Assembly (NCBI RefSeq): GCF_014217215.1
Contig: NZ_CP056080.1
Span: 62,001-126,000, forward strand
Origin: Rothia nasimurium
GTDB lineage: Bacteria > Actinomycetota > Actinomycetes > Actinomycetales > Micrococcaceae
Reading direction: 5' to 3'
Length of the DNA: 64,000 nt
Below are positions 25,747 to 34,961 of the stretch, in pieces. The notes beneath the pieces were generated by a model. The model was not told the DNA's origin. It searched no databases and saw nothing but the letters and a program-made list of their open reading frames with translations. Position numbers and translations under genes: made by a program. How positions within the stretch are numbered: position 1 is the first letter of the stretch; each line of letters opens with the position of its first letter.

Positions 25747-25780
25747 CAGGCGGCACACCCCAGTCGGGGTGCACCGCCTG
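25747..25780. terminator. Hairpin between ArsD-like and the 558-aa gene
   Basis: CAGGCGGCACACCCC / GGGGTGCACCGCCTG with a 4-nt loop and one mismatch, ahead of the stop of the minus-strand 558-aa gene on its 3' side. Confidence 0.7.
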
Positions 25781-25809
25781 CCTTACCTTGTCAGCGCAGT
25801 ATAGATGAG

Positions 25810-27486
25810 CTAGTCGCCGATAAAGAACTTGCGCAGGGCTGAACGCAGGCTGCGGTCGTCCTGCTTCTGCTCAGTCTCATCCACAGGCTGCTGGGGCTCA
25901 GTCGACTCAGCCGCCAGAGATACCTTCTTAGCCCGGGCAGCAATGCTGGGTACAGCGTCGGTATCGGTGGTCTGGTACTCCTTGCGCTCTTCGGGGGTGC
26001 CGAAAGCGAGGGTTCCTATCGTGTTGGCGATGTTCTTCTGCTCAGGAGAAGCAGGCACACGGGCCACCCCGGGATCGATATCGCGGATATCCGGGGTTTT
26101 CTCATCGTTAGTTACGGGGAGGTCAGTGGAGAACGCTGCCGCTGCGTAGGCGCTTGCTGCCCGGCTCAGAGGGCTGGCGGTACTTTCGTCCTGCTCCTGA
26201 GCGGGCGGCGCCGGTAGCGCCTCGGCCTCGGGTGAGGTGCCCGGTTCAGGGGTGGCAGTCGGCTCAGAAGCAGGCTCATCTGCATCCGGAGTGGTGAAGA
26301 GGCTAGAGGCGTTTTCTGAGGTCGTGGTCGACTTAATAACCACCGGCGCTGCGGGGGTAATCACCGGCTCGGAGCTATTGGTCGGGGTGGGTTCGTCTGC
26401 TAGAGCGGGGGCTTCATCGCTTTTAGCGGGCTCTTCGGCTGCGGCAGTCTCAGGCTCAGTCGCTGACTCGGGATCAATTTTGGCTAGAACCGTGCGGTAA
26501 CGGGCTTCGGTGGGGGCGAGCGTCCACCCCAGGAAGCCGGGGAGGGCGACTGGCTCAACGGTGCCCACCCAGGCGATAGTCTGCGCGAGAGTGGACGCCC
26601 CTGTCGCCGCCCTGGGGGCAACGGCAGCTGCCGGGTCGGGGGAGTTGCTACCGGCGTCCTGGCCTACCAGCTCGCCGGTCACAAAATCTGCCAACGAGAG
26701 CGCAACCTGAACCGGCACAGAAGCCTCACCGCGCCTGCGCGCAATCACCTGGCCCACGGTACCCTGGGCACCGGGCGCTAGGTCAATGGCGTAGAGATGG
26801 GTGGGGGAGCTGGCAATTTCAATCCACAGGGTGTGATTGAGGACGGCCTGGACGGTGCCGTCCGTCTTTTCGGGCGCCTTCCAGGGAGCTGAATCGAGGG
26901 TGGACGCCCCAAAGTCAGCCTGCGGGGTGGAGGCGATAACGTTCTGCCCGGCGACTTCGGCAACCACACCGTTGCGTACTAGTGCCCGGTAGAACTTGAG
27001 CTCAGGGGTGAAGGTAAAGCCGCGCTGTTTCTCTTCGGCGGCAACTTCGGCAGGTGAGTAGCCGGAGTTGTGCCCGCGGGCAAGCAGGGCAGAGCGCAAC
27101 CGCAGCCCGTTATTTGAGACGGTGGACGCTGAATCAGGGGCAGGTGCCTCAGTGTGGTCAGTTTCATGCTCAGGCGTGGAAGAGAGCGGCATCTGCTTGA
27201 CGATGGTTTGACCGCCCGGCGATGAGTTGACACGCACGTTATAGGAACCCTCAAAGTTCCCTGCGCGGGTCATTTCGTAGACGGCGACAGTGGCAGAGCG
27301 GGCGTAGTCGACTGGGGGAGGGGTGCCTAGAGAGCCGGTGACGGCGCAGTTGACGCTGTCTAGTTCGGTGTTGTGTACGGTAAAACGGACCTCCAGGGGC
27401 TGATGATGAGCCTCTGAATGCCACTGGGTAAGGTGTGCGAGAGCTAAAAGGTGCGGGGGAAGTTCGGAGTGCGAATCAAAACTCAT
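25810..27486 (-). CDS. Acidic Pro/Ala-rich protein of unknown function
   Basis: 558 residues, not recognised. The N-terminal 300 residues look folded (LALAHLTQWHSEAHHQPLEV; SGYSPAEVAAEEKQRGFTFTP). Residues about 330-450 are low-complexity Glu/Ala/Pro/Thr repeats and probably disordered. The C-terminus is charged (RSLRSALRKFFIGD). It has no signal peptide or membrane helix. The start ATG lies after an A/T-rich stretch, with no strong ribosome-binding site. The disordered linker suggests a scaffold or multidomain cytoplasmic protein; no function is proposed. Confidence 0.75.
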   Translation of the reverse strand: MSFDSHSELPPHLLALAHLTQWHSEAHHQPLEVRFTVHNTELDSVNCAVTGSLGTPPPVDYARSATVAVYEMTRAGNFEGSYNVRVNSSPGGQTIVKQMPLSSTPEHETDHTEAPAPDSASTVSNNGLRLRSALLARGHNSGYSPAEVAAEEKQRGFTFTPELKFYRALVRNGVVAEVAGQNVIASTPQADFGASTLDSAPWKAPEKTDGTVQAVLNHTLWIEIASSPTHLYAIDLAPGAQGTVGQVIARRRGEASVPVQVALSLADFVTGELVGQDAGSNSPDPAAAVAPRAATGASTLAQTIAWVGTVEPVALPGFLGWTLAPTEARYRTVLAKIDPESATEPETAAAEEPAKSDEAPALADEPTPTNSSEPVITPAAPVVIKSTTTSENASSLFTTPDADEPASEPTATPEPGTSPEAEALPAPPAQEQDESTASPLSRAASAYAAAAFSTDLPVTNDEKTPDIRDIDPGVARVPASPEQKNIANTIGTLAFGTPEERKEYQTTDTDAVPSIAARAKKVSLAAESTEPQQPVDETEQKQDDRSLRSALRKFFIGD

Positions 27487-27675
27487 AGACTCTATTTTTG
27501 CACGGCTGGACGGTGACGGGTGAGAAAGTGCGAAGGTCCGGTGGGTTGAGGGGGGGTGAACGCTTGCTTCTGTGCGGTCTAGACGGGTCCGATATTTTTG
27601 ATCTAACTACTGTCAGAATTCTCTCAGAGTGCTACCATGATGAAGATTTTTAGTACTTTTAGGGGAAAACAAAAT
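27487..27675. other. Intergenic region upstream of secreted protein
   Basis: Divergent gap. TTGAGG and other promoter-like boxes are not convincing. AGGGGA at 27661-27666 is the probable ribosome-binding site of the next gene. No other feature is seen. Confidence 0.4.
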
Positions 27676-28153
27676 ATGTCTCACACACTTTCGCGCCGTA
27701 ATAAGGGGAGCGCCTGGGCTGCTCCTGATAGTAGTCGCCACCGCAGCTGTTCCTGCTTATGCAGCGTCCTTCACCTGCCCTGGCATCCAGGCCACTACTT
27801 CTCACGCCCTTGATTCGTCAGGTACTAACGTTACCGTCACCGTTTCCTATAACTTTCCTGACGCGGCAAGCTATAAGCAGCTTGTTGTGGTTTCCGGTAC
27901 CGGCGACGCTATGACTCTGGCGGGTAACGTTAACGGCGCTACTTTGAACCAGACTGGTGACATTCTGACTATCAACCACGTTGGCTCTACATCGCTGGCT
28001 TTTACGGTTACTACCACTATCCCAACAGATCAGATTGACCCTACGGATGGTGTTGAGTTCTCCTTTATTTACACCATCGATGGGGATTGCTCTACTACTA
28101 CCACTCACCTCGTCCCTGCGGATTTGTCTACGCAGACCGGTACTGTTCAGTAG
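27676..28153 (+). pseudogene. Small secreted protein, frameshifted in the signal peptide
   Basis: ATG 27676 follows AGGGGA and begins MSHTLSRRNKG, the basic n-region of a signal peptide. The hydrophobic part (LLLIVVATAAVPAYA) and the mature domain (SFTCPGIQATTSHALDSSGT to the stop at 28153) are in the next frame. Removing one G from the GGGG at 27705-27708 joins them into about 158 residues with a normal signal peptide and AYA cleavage site. The mature part is Thr/Ser-rich with two Cys and looks like a small immunoglobulin-like beta domain. It is either a real null, a G-tract switch or a read error. Confidence 0.7.
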
Positions 28154-28204
28154 TCAGCTCATACTGCTGTGAAGCAACACGGTATTATCGCAATAAGTTT
28201 TCTT

Positions 28205-28236
28205 AAGTAGGTAGCCCACACTGGCTGCCTACTTTT
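28205..28236 (+). terminator. Rho-independent terminator
   Basis: AAGTAGGTAGCC / GGCTGCCTACTT with a 6-nt loop, followed by TTTTGTATTTT. It lies between the secreted-protein gene and the convergent TetR gene. Confidence 0.85.
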
Positions 28237-28259
28237 GTATTTTGGCACCGCTCCGCTCT

Positions 28260-28955
28260 TTATCGATGAACCCCCAGCATGGCACTCAGCCCTGTGAGCA
28301 GGGCCGAGAGGCCTATGGTGAAGGCTTCGTCCTGAGGGGTTTCTCCCAGTGCCTCGTAGGCCTCAGCCATGGTGGGGCGCTCGGCCGCATAGTCACCTGG
28401 GTCAAAGATATCCACCGGTGCATGCACGTCCGTTGCTGCCCCCAGGAGGAAGGCCTCGATAGCCTCTACGGTGAGCAGGGCCTGCCTGGGGCTCATGCCG
28501 AAGGCGGTAAAGGCAGAAGTTACCTGCTCATACATGGCCAGGGTTGCAGGTGCCCTGCGCACCGGCGTCACCGCCAGCGTCATCACGACCGCGGGTGCCA
28601 CTGAAAAGGCCTGCCGATACGATCTAGCCCACCGCTCGGTTGCCTCCAGCCACAGTGCCCGCGCCCCCAGAGCACTGACAATTCCGCCGCGAACCTGGGC
28701 GGCGGCGTCCTGCAAAGCCTGTGTGTCGATGCCCTGCGCCACCTGGTCCGAAATGGCGGCCAGTACCTCATCGCGCGAGGTCACATGGTTATAGAGGGAA
28801 GATGGTGCGACCCCCAGTGCCCGCGCCAGCTTTGCCATGGTGAAATCGCCCTCTGTGGCCATGAGCTGCTGGGCAGTTTCGGTGATTTTATCCGAGGTAA
28901 GTAAGGACGCGCTGGGGCGGCCGGCATTGCGCGGTGAAGTAGGGGTAGGGGTCAT
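28260..28955 (-). CDS. TetR-family regulator of putrescine catabolism (predicted)
   Basis: 231 residues: N-terminal helix-turn-helix (FTMAKLARALGVAPSSLYNH, residues about 38-57) and a TetR C-terminal domain with an acidic, hydrophobic core. It is divergent from putrescine oxidase, with a palindrome AAACGAA-N5-TTCGTTT between them; the same palindrome precedes the permease at 31671. The prediction is that it represses both units and is released by putrescine or a product. The regulatory link rests on position and the shared motif only. Confidence 0.78.
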   Translation of the reverse strand: MTPTPTSPRNAGRPSASLLTSDKITETAQQLMATEGDFTMAKLARALGVAPSSLYNHVTSRDEVLAAISDQVAQGIDTQALQDAAAQVRGGIVSALGARALWLEATERWARSYRQAFSVAPAVVMTLAVTPVRRAPATLAMYEQVTSAFTAFGMSPRQALLTVEAIEAFLLGAATDVHAPVDIFDPGDYAAERPTMAEAYEALGETPQDEAFTIGLSALLTGLSAMLGVHR

Positions 28956-29065
28956 GGATATAACGGTAGCACTGTGCTAGTGGGTGGGTGTTGGTAGGTG
29001 GTGAAGCTGCCTTGCTATATATTTCCGTAAGGTACTTCACAGGTCTTAGGGTTCAAGCTACACTA

Positions 29066-29084
29066 AAACGAACGGTATTCGTTT
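29066..29084. promoter_or_regulatory. Operator AAACGAA-N5-TTCGTTT (site 1)
   Basis: Perfect 7-5-7 inverted repeat inside a longer one (CACTAAA...TTTAGTG), 34 bp before the putrescine oxidase start and between it and the divergent TetR gene. Confidence 0.75.
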
Positions 29085-29117
29085 AGTGTAGCTAGCGCTG
29101 CAGAAAGGCTGAGCACC

Positions 29118-30548
29118 ATGGCTCCCCAGGAAATTACCCGCGATGTCGTGATTATCGGCGCAGGCCCCTCGGGTCTTACCGCTGCCTACCGTCTGCAGCA
29201 GGCCGGGCACTCGGTTGCCGTCCTTGAAGCCCGCCACCGCGTCGGCGGCCGCACCTGGAACGGTGATCTTGACGGCGCTTTCATCGAAATTGGTGGCCAG
29301 TGGGTTTCCCCAGATCAGACCGCCCTCAAAGCCCTGCTCGAAGAGCTTGACCTCAAAACCTTCTCCCGCTACCGCGAGGGTGAATCCATTTACAAAACCC
29401 TCGACGGCCAGGTTAAACGCTACTCCGGCGACATCTTCCCCGTTGACGAAGTCACCAAGGCCGAGATGCTGCGCCTCATCGACATGATAGATGAAATCGT
29501 CGCCGAAGTTGGTGCTGAAGCCCCCTGGGCTCATCCCCGCGCCAAGGAACTCGACTCCGTCAGCTTCCGTGAGTGGCTCAAGACCAAGACCGATAACGAA
29601 GAGGCTCTCAATAACATCTCCCTCTTTATCGCCGGCGCCATGCTGACCAAGCCCTCTCACGCTTTCTCAGCCCTGCAGGCTATTCTGATGGCTGCTTCTG
29701 CAGGTTCCTTCTCTAACCTGGTTGATGAAAACTTCATTCTCGACAAGCGCGTGCTCGGTGGCATGCAGAAGGTCTCCCTCACCCTGGCCGAAAAGATCGG
29801 TCACGAGAACATCATCCTGGGTCATCCCGTGCGCGTGCTGCGCTGGCAGGAGGAGGGGGATTACCCCGTCCTGGCTGAAGCTGAAGACTTTACCGAGGAC
29901 GGCGTCGCCAACCCCGACGGGGCCGTGAAGGTTCGTGCCAAGTACGCCATCATGGCCGTCCCGCCCAACCTCTACTCCCGCGTCTCCTATGTACCTGCCC
30001 TGGATCGCCGCCAGCACCAGATGCACCAGCACCAGTCGCTGGGCCTGGTTATCAAGGTGCACGCTGTCTACGACCGCCCCTTCTGGCGCGAGAAGGGCCT
30101 GTCTGGCACCTCCTTTGCCTGTGACAACCTGGTGCAGGAAATCTACGACAACACCAACTACGATCCGGCTACTGGCCAGGAAGAAGAGCGCGGCACCCTG
30201 GTTGGCTTTGTCTCTGACGAAAAGGCTGACCGCATGTTCACTCTCTCAGCTGAGGAACGCAAGCGTGCCATCCTTGAATCCATGGCAGAGATGCTGGGTG
30301 AAGAGACCCTGAACCCCATCCGCTACTACGAATCCGACTGGGGAGCTGAAGAGTGGACTCGCGGCGCCTACGCTGCCAGCTTCGACCTGGGCGGCCTCTC
30401 TCGCTACGGTGCCTACCAGTCAGACCCTGTTGGCCCCATCCACTGGTCCTGCTCCGACCTGGCAGCTGAAGGCTACCAGCATGTTGATGGCGCGGTTCGT
30501 ATGGGTGAAAAAACTGCCGCTATGATTAGCGAAAAACTCAAGGGATAA
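29118..30548 (+). CDS. puo: Putrescine oxidase (flavin amine oxidase)
   Basis: 476 residues; oxidises putrescine with O2 to 4-aminobutanal, ammonia and H2O2. FAD-binding VVIIGAGPSGLTAAYRLQQA at residues 10-29, then RVGGRTW and the substrate cage; the C-terminal FAD motif is VDGAVRMGEKTA. Length and sequence match the Kocuria/Rhodococcus putrescine oxidase type rather than tyramine or polyamine oxidases. It starts the putrescine-to-succinate cluster, and the universal stress protein follows 3 bp after its stop codon. H2O2 is an obligatory by-product. Confidence 0.88.
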   Translation: MAPQEITRDVVIIGAGPSGLTAAYRLQQAGHSVAVLEARHRVGGRTWNGDLDGAFIEIGGQWVSPDQTALKALLEELDLKTFSRYREGESIYKTLDGQVKRYSGDIFPVDEVTKAEMLRLIDMIDEIVAEVGAEAPWAHPRAKELDSVSFREWLKTKTDNEEALNNISLFIAGAMLTKPSHAFSALQAILMAASAGSFSNLVDENFILDKRVLGGMQKVSLTLAEKIGHENIILGHPVRVLRWQEEGDYPVLAEAEDFTEDGVANPDGAVKVRAKYAIMAVPPNLYSRVSYVPALDRRQHQMHQHQSLGLVIKVHAVYDRPFWREKGLSGTSFACDNLVQEIYDNTNYDPATGQEEERGTLVGFVSDEKADRMFTLSAEERKRAILESMAEMLGEETLNPIRYYESDWGAEEWTRGAYAASFDLGGLSRYGAYQSDPVGPIHWSCSDLAAEGYQHVDGAVRMGEKTAAMISEKLKG

Positions 30549-30551
30549 AAC

Positions 30552-31451
30552 ATGCGTTACGTTGTCGGCTATTCTCCCTCGCCCCGGGGGCGGGACGCGC
30601 TCAATCTGGCGGTTGCTCTCGCCTCATCGCTGGGTGCTGAGCTCGATGTGGTCTATGTGCTCAAGCAGCAAAACCCGCGCCTAGCTGCCCCGCGTTCTAA
30701 CTTCGGAGCCATGCTTCAGGAGCAGGCTGTGGGGTGGCTTGAGGAGGCCCAGCAGTGGGTGCCCACCAGTCTCAAGGCTCGTTTCCACCTGCGACAGGCG
30801 GAGTCTACCGCAGCCGGGTTGATGGAGTTCGCTGGAGCTATTGGGGCTGGTGCCATCATTGTGGGTGGCGCTAAGACCGGTGGCTGGCTCTTCCACTCCA
30901 TCGGCTCGGTAGGTAACGCCCTGCTGCACCGGGCTTCAGTGCCTGTGATTCTTGCGCCCCACAACTACGATGCGGAAACCCATATCACCCAGATTGACTG
31001 TGCCGTTTCCCCCGATATCGACTCGATTGGCCTGGTGGAAGAGGCTGTGGCCACCTGCAACCGCACCGACCTTGCGGTGCGCCTGGTGTCCCTCATTGAG
31101 GACGTCGCCACTGACGGTTTTGCTGCCCGTGAAGCTGAGGAGGGCGTTCGGGACCTGCTGGAGCAGTCCTCCCTGGCGCCCGAGCGTCCGGACCTCATCA
31201 CCGTTGCTGTTGGGCACGGAGCTAGTGTGCCTGATGCGGTGGAGTCAGTGAACTGGTCTGCTGGATCCGTGCTCATGGCCGGGTCGTCTAAGCTGGCCCA
31301 GCGTGGCGAGCTTTTCTTGAGCTCTAACACCGCCAAGATTCTCACTCGCCTGCCGATTCCGCTGGTGGTTGTTCCTCGTGATTATTCACCAGGACGCCGC
31401 GGCTCGGCTCAGGAGCCCTGGACTGGCTCAATTCCCGTAGTGGGCCGCTAG
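30552..31451 (+). CDS. Universal stress protein, two UspA domains
   Basis: 299 residues with tandem UspA folds (about 1-140 and 150-290). The first ends in the ATP-binding signature G-S-x-G-NALLHRASVPVIL; the second has GSSKLAQRGELFLSSNTAKI and PIPLVVVPRD. It starts 3 bp after putrescine oxidase and must be cotranscribed with it. It may protect against peroxide or aldehyde stress from putrescine oxidation; that role is inference. Confidence 0.85.
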   Translation: MRYVVGYSPSPRGRDALNLAVALASSLGAELDVVYVLKQQNPRLAAPRSNFGAMLQEQAVGWLEEAQQWVPTSLKARFHLRQAESTAAGLMEFAGAIGAGAIIVGGAKTGGWLFHSIGSVGNALLHRASVPVILAPHNYDAETHITQIDCAVSPDIDSIGLVEEAVATCNRTDLAVRLVSLIEDVATDGFAAREAEEGVRDLLEQSSLAPERPDLITVAVGHGASVPDAVESVNWSAGSVLMAGSSKLAQRGELFLSSNTAKILTRLPIPLVVVPRDYSPGRRGSAQEPWTGSIPVVGR

Positions 31452-31670
31452 ATTCTCATAGGTGTGCGTGCGTCGCACTGCTCGATACCTACCCGCTGGG
31501 GGTGTTGAGCGGTGCGGCGCATGTTTCGTTCTGGGCTGCTTCTCTGTAAAAACTTCGTTACGCACTTCACAAGAACCACTTAAGGTTGTAATCTAACTAA
31601 CTAAACGAATGGTGTTCGTTTTCTTGTTCTGCTTGCAACCTCTGAAGGTGATAGTGAAAAGGAGTCAGCG
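31452..31670. other. Intergenic region with permease promoter
   Basis: Holds the second AAACGAA operator and AAAGGAG (31658-31664), the ribosome-binding site of the permease. Nothing else is supported. Confidence 0.6.
31603..31621. promoter_or_regulatory. Operator AAACGAA-N5-TTCGTTT (site 2)
   Basis: Same inverted repeat as site 1 with a different spacer (TGGTG versus CGGTA), 50 bp before the permease start. Confidence 0.75.
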
Positions 31671-33227
31671 ATGACCCAACCCCCAGCTACCTCGGGAGCC
31701 CACCCCCACGGCTCTGTCGACGTCAGTGCCGCCAACAAAAAAGGCCTGTCCTCGGGTAATGTCACCCTGTTCTCATCCATCATCATCGGCATCTCCGTTG
31801 TAGCTCCCGCCTACTCCCTCTCAGGCGCCCTCGGCCCCGTCGCCGCCGAAGCCGGCATCTACATGCCCGCCATGTTCCTTATTGGCTTCATCCCCATGCT
31901 CCTGGTCGCCATCGGCTACCGCGAACTCAACGCCGCCATGCCCGATGCAGGAACCACCTTCACCTGGACCACCAAAGCCTTTGGCCCCTACGTCGGCTGG
32001 ATGGGCGGCTGGGCCCTGCTGGTTGCCACCATTCTGGTGCTCTCCAATCTGGCCGGTATTGCCGTCGATTTCTTCTACCTCTTCCTCTCCCAGGCCCTGG
32101 GTAACCCCGACATCGCAGACCTTGCCGCTAACAACCTGGTCAATATCGCAACCTTCCTCGCCTTCATGGCCTTCGGTTGCTACATCACCTACCGCGGCTT
32201 GGACGCCACCCAGAAACTCCAGACCGTCCTCATCATCTTCCAGCTGATCGTCCTGGCTCTCTTCTCCGCCGTAGCCCTCTACAAGGCTGCCACCGGCACC
32301 GGCTTCGCCAACCTCAGCTTCAGCTTCGAATGGTTCAACCCCTTCGGCATCGACTCCTTCTCAACCCTGGCAGCCTCTATGTCCCTGGTCTTCTTCCTCT
32401 ACTGGGGCTGGGACGCCGTGCTCACCATGAACGAAGAAACCGAAGGCAAACACACCACCAGCGGCACCGCAGCCGTCGGCACCATCCTGACCATCGTCGT
32501 CCTCTACCTCTTCCTCTCCGTCGGCACCCTCTCCTTCGCCGGTACCAGCGAGGACGGCCTAGGCCTGGGCAATCCCGACAACCAAGAAAATATTTTCGCC
32601 GCCCTTTCCGGCCCCGTCCTCGGTTCCCTGGGCATCCTCATGTCCATCGCCGTCATGGTTGCCGCGCTCGCCTCCCTGCAGTCCACCGCAGTCTCTCCTG
32701 CCCGAACCCTGCTGGCCATGGGCTACTACCGAGCCCTGGGCCCCAAGTTTGCCCGCCTGTCTCCCAAGTACCAGGCTCCCTCCTATGCCACCATCGCCTC
32801 CTGCCTGATTGCCAGTGTCTTCTACGTAGCCATGCGTTTTATCTCAACCTCGGTGCTTTGGGATACCATCGCCGCTCTCAGCCTCATGGTCTGCCTCTAC
32901 TACGGGGTGACCGCCTTCGCCTGCGTCTGGTACTTCCGCAAGACCTCCCTCAAGAGCGGGGCCCGTAACCTCTTCAACCAGTTCATTTTGCCCCTCATCG
33001 GCGGCATGATTCTGGTGGTCTTCTTCGCCCAGACTTTCGTTGACTCCATGGATCCGGCCTACGGTTCCGGCTCAGAAATCGGCGGCATTGGCCTGGTCTT
33101 TATCCTCTCTCTGGTGCTCCTGGCTCTGGGATTTGCGGTCATGTTCTACCAGCGTTTCAAGCGTCCCGACTTCTTCGCAGGCAGGGTACCCATGGATGTT
33201 GAGCACATGCTTGACCTGCCCGAATAA
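31671..33227 (+). CDS. APC-superfamily amine/amino-acid permease
   Basis: 518 residues, about 12 membrane helices, starting with the consensus helix-1 region (NVTLFSSIIIGISVVAPAYS) of APC transporters. The gene is framed by putrescine oxidase and GABA genes and carries the cluster operator, so putrescine or GABA uptake is the best guess; substrate is not readable from sequence. AAAGGAG sits 7 bp before ATG. Confidence 0.85.
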   Translation: MTQPPATSGAHPHGSVDVSAANKKGLSSGNVTLFSSIIIGISVVAPAYSLSGALGPVAAEAGIYMPAMFLIGFIPMLLVAIGYRELNAAMPDAGTTFTWTTKAFGPYVGWMGGWALLVATILVLSNLAGIAVDFFYLFLSQALGNPDIADLAANNLVNIATFLAFMAFGCYITYRGLDATQKLQTVLIIFQLIVLALFSAVALYKAATGTGFANLSFSFEWFNPFGIDSFSTLAASMSLVFFLYWGWDAVLTMNEETEGKHTTSGTAAVGTILTIVVLYLFLSVGTLSFAGTSEDGLGLGNPDNQENIFAALSGPVLGSLGILMSIAVMVAALASLQSTAVSPARTLLAMGYYRALGPKFARLSPKYQAPSYATIASCLIASVFYVAMRFISTSVLWDTIAALSLMVCLYYGVTAFACVWYFRKTSLKSGARNLFNQFILPLIGGMILVVFFAQTFVDSMDPAYGSGSEIGGIGLVFILSLVLLALGFAVMFYQRFKRPDFFAGRVPMDVEHMLDLPE

Positions 33228-33364
33228 CCGCCCTGTCGGGCGCACTCCCCTGGGCGTGTGAGGCAGGCTACCTGCCCGGCGGGTAGGGGGCGTAAGATAA
33301 GCAGAAGGATGGGCCTGATGGCGTGCCCATCGCACAGATAGTTCACGAAAGGTGCACACCGGCT

Positions 33365-34852
33365 ATGACCGTAGATATAAAAGAACTCCTAGCAAAGGTA
33401 CCTACCGGCCTGCTCATCGGCGGCCAGTGGCGAGACGCCTCAAACGGCGAAACCTTCGACGTAGAAAACCCCGCCACCGGTGAAGTCATCGCAACCCTGG
33501 CCTCCGCCACCGAAGAAGACGCCCTCGCCGCCCTCGACGCAGCCTGCCGGGCAGAAAAAGAAGCCGGCGAGCACGGCTGGGCCGCCACACCCCCGCGTGA
33601 ACGCGCAGAAATCCTGCGCCGCACCTTCGAACTCGTCACCGAACGGGCCGAAGAGTTCGCCACCCTCATGACCATAGAGATGGGTAAGCCCTACGCCGAA
33701 GCCCTCGGCGAGGTCAAGTACGGCGCTGAGTTTCTGCGCTGGTTTGCCGAAGAAACCCCCCGCCACTACGGCCGCTCCCTCGACATGCCCGAGGGCACCC
33801 TGCGCATGATTACCCGCCGCAAGCCCGTCGGCCCCTGCCTGCTGATTACCCCCTGGAACTTCCCCCTGGCCATGGGCACCCGCAAGGTCGCCCCCGCCAT
33901 CGCAGCAGGCTGCACCATGGTGCTCAAGCCCGCCCGCCTGACCCCGCTGACCAGCCAGTACTTCGCCCAGACCATGCTCGACGCTGGCCTGCCCGCCGGC
34001 GTCCTCAACGTTGTCTCCTCCAAATCAGCAGCAGCTATCTCCGAGCCCATCATGAGCGATTCTCGCCTGCGCAAGGTCTCCTTCACCGGCTCCACCCCCG
34101 TCGGCAAGGACCTGCTCAAAAAGGCAGCCGACAACGTGCTGCGTACCTCCATGGAACTGGGCGGCAACGCTCCCTTCCTGGTCTTCGAGGACGCCGACAT
34201 CGACCAGGCCGTCGCTGGCGCCATGGCCGCCAAAATGCGCAACATCGGCGAAGCCTGCACCGCAGCCAACCGCTTTATCGTGCACGAATCCCTCGCCGAA
34301 GAATTCTCCCGGAAGTTCGCCGAAAAAATGGGTGAACTCAAGCTCGGCAACGGCCTGGATGAAGGCGTTACCTGCGGCCCTCTCGTCGAAAAGAAAGCCC
34401 AGGACTCCATGGTTGCCCTCGTCGAGGACGCCGTCGCCAAGGGTGCCCGCGTACTTACCGGCGGCGAAAAGGGCGAGGGCGCAGGCTACTTCTTCAAACC
34501 CACCGTGCTCGTTGACGTACCCCTCGACGCCCGGGTTGCCCGCGAAGAAATCTTCGGCCCCATCGCCCCCGTCTTCACTTTCAAGGATGAATACGAGGCC
34601 TACGAACTGGCCAACGACACCGAATACGGCCTGGCCTCCTATGTCTACACCGAATCCATCGACCGCCTCTACCGAGCTAGCGACCACCTAGAGTTCGGCA
34701 TCATGGGCTTCAACGCCGGTGTAGTCTCCAATGCGGCTGCCCCCTTCGGTGGCGTCAAGCAGTCCGGCATGGGCCGCGAAGGCGCAGCCGAAGGCATCGA
34801 CGAGTACTCATCCATCCAGTACATCGGCATCCGCGACCCCTACGCCAACTAA
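33365..34852 (+). CDS. gabD: Succinate-semialdehyde dehydrogenase
   Basis: 495 residues of the aldehyde dehydrogenase fold; oxidises succinate semialdehyde to succinate with NAD(P). The start chosen is MTVDIKELLAKVPTGLLIGG after GAAAGG; an upstream in-frame ATG adds 14 unlikely residues. General base Glu in MELGGNAPF and nucleophilic Cys in NIGEACTAANRF. GabD-like length and the EACTAANR context support SSADH; 4-aminobutanal dehydrogenase is the alternative, since the pathway needs both and a second ALDH lies at 36462. Confidence 0.85.
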   Translation: MTVDIKELLAKVPTGLLIGGQWRDASNGETFDVENPATGEVIATLASATEEDALAALDAACRAEKEAGEHGWAATPPRERAEILRRTFELVTERAEEFATLMTIEMGKPYAEALGEVKYGAEFLRWFAEETPRHYGRSLDMPEGTLRMITRRKPVGPCLLITPWNFPLAMGTRKVAPAIAAGCTMVLKPARLTPLTSQYFAQTMLDAGLPAGVLNVVSSKSAAAISEPIMSDSRLRKVSFTGSTPVGKDLLKKAADNVLRTSMELGGNAPFLVFEDADIDQAVAGAMAAKMRNIGEACTAANRFIVHESLAEEFSRKFAEKMGELKLGNGLDEGVTCGPLVEKKAQDSMVALVEDAVAKGARVLTGGEKGEGAGYFFKPTVLVDVPLDARVAREEIFGPIAPVFTFKDEYEAYELANDTEYGLASYVYTESIDRLYRASDHLEFGIMGFNAGVVSNAAAPFGGVKQSGMGREGAAEGIDEYSSIQYIGIRDPYAN

Positions 34853-34917
34853 AGCCCCAAACCCCGCGGACGCCCGCCTCGGCGCCGTCACCCCAGCACG
34901 GACGTCCGCACCCCAAC

Positions 34918-34935
34918 TTTTTGTAGTTACAAAAA
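34918..34935. promoter_or_regulatory. Palindromic operator candidate before gabT
   Basis: TTTTTGTA-GT-TACAAAAA, a perfect 8-2-8 inverted repeat 27 bp before the gabT start, in otherwise GC-rich DNA. It does not resemble the AAACGAA operator, so a different regulator is likely. Confidence 0.6.
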
Positions 34936-34961
34936 ATCCGTCACTAAAGGAACCCTCAACC

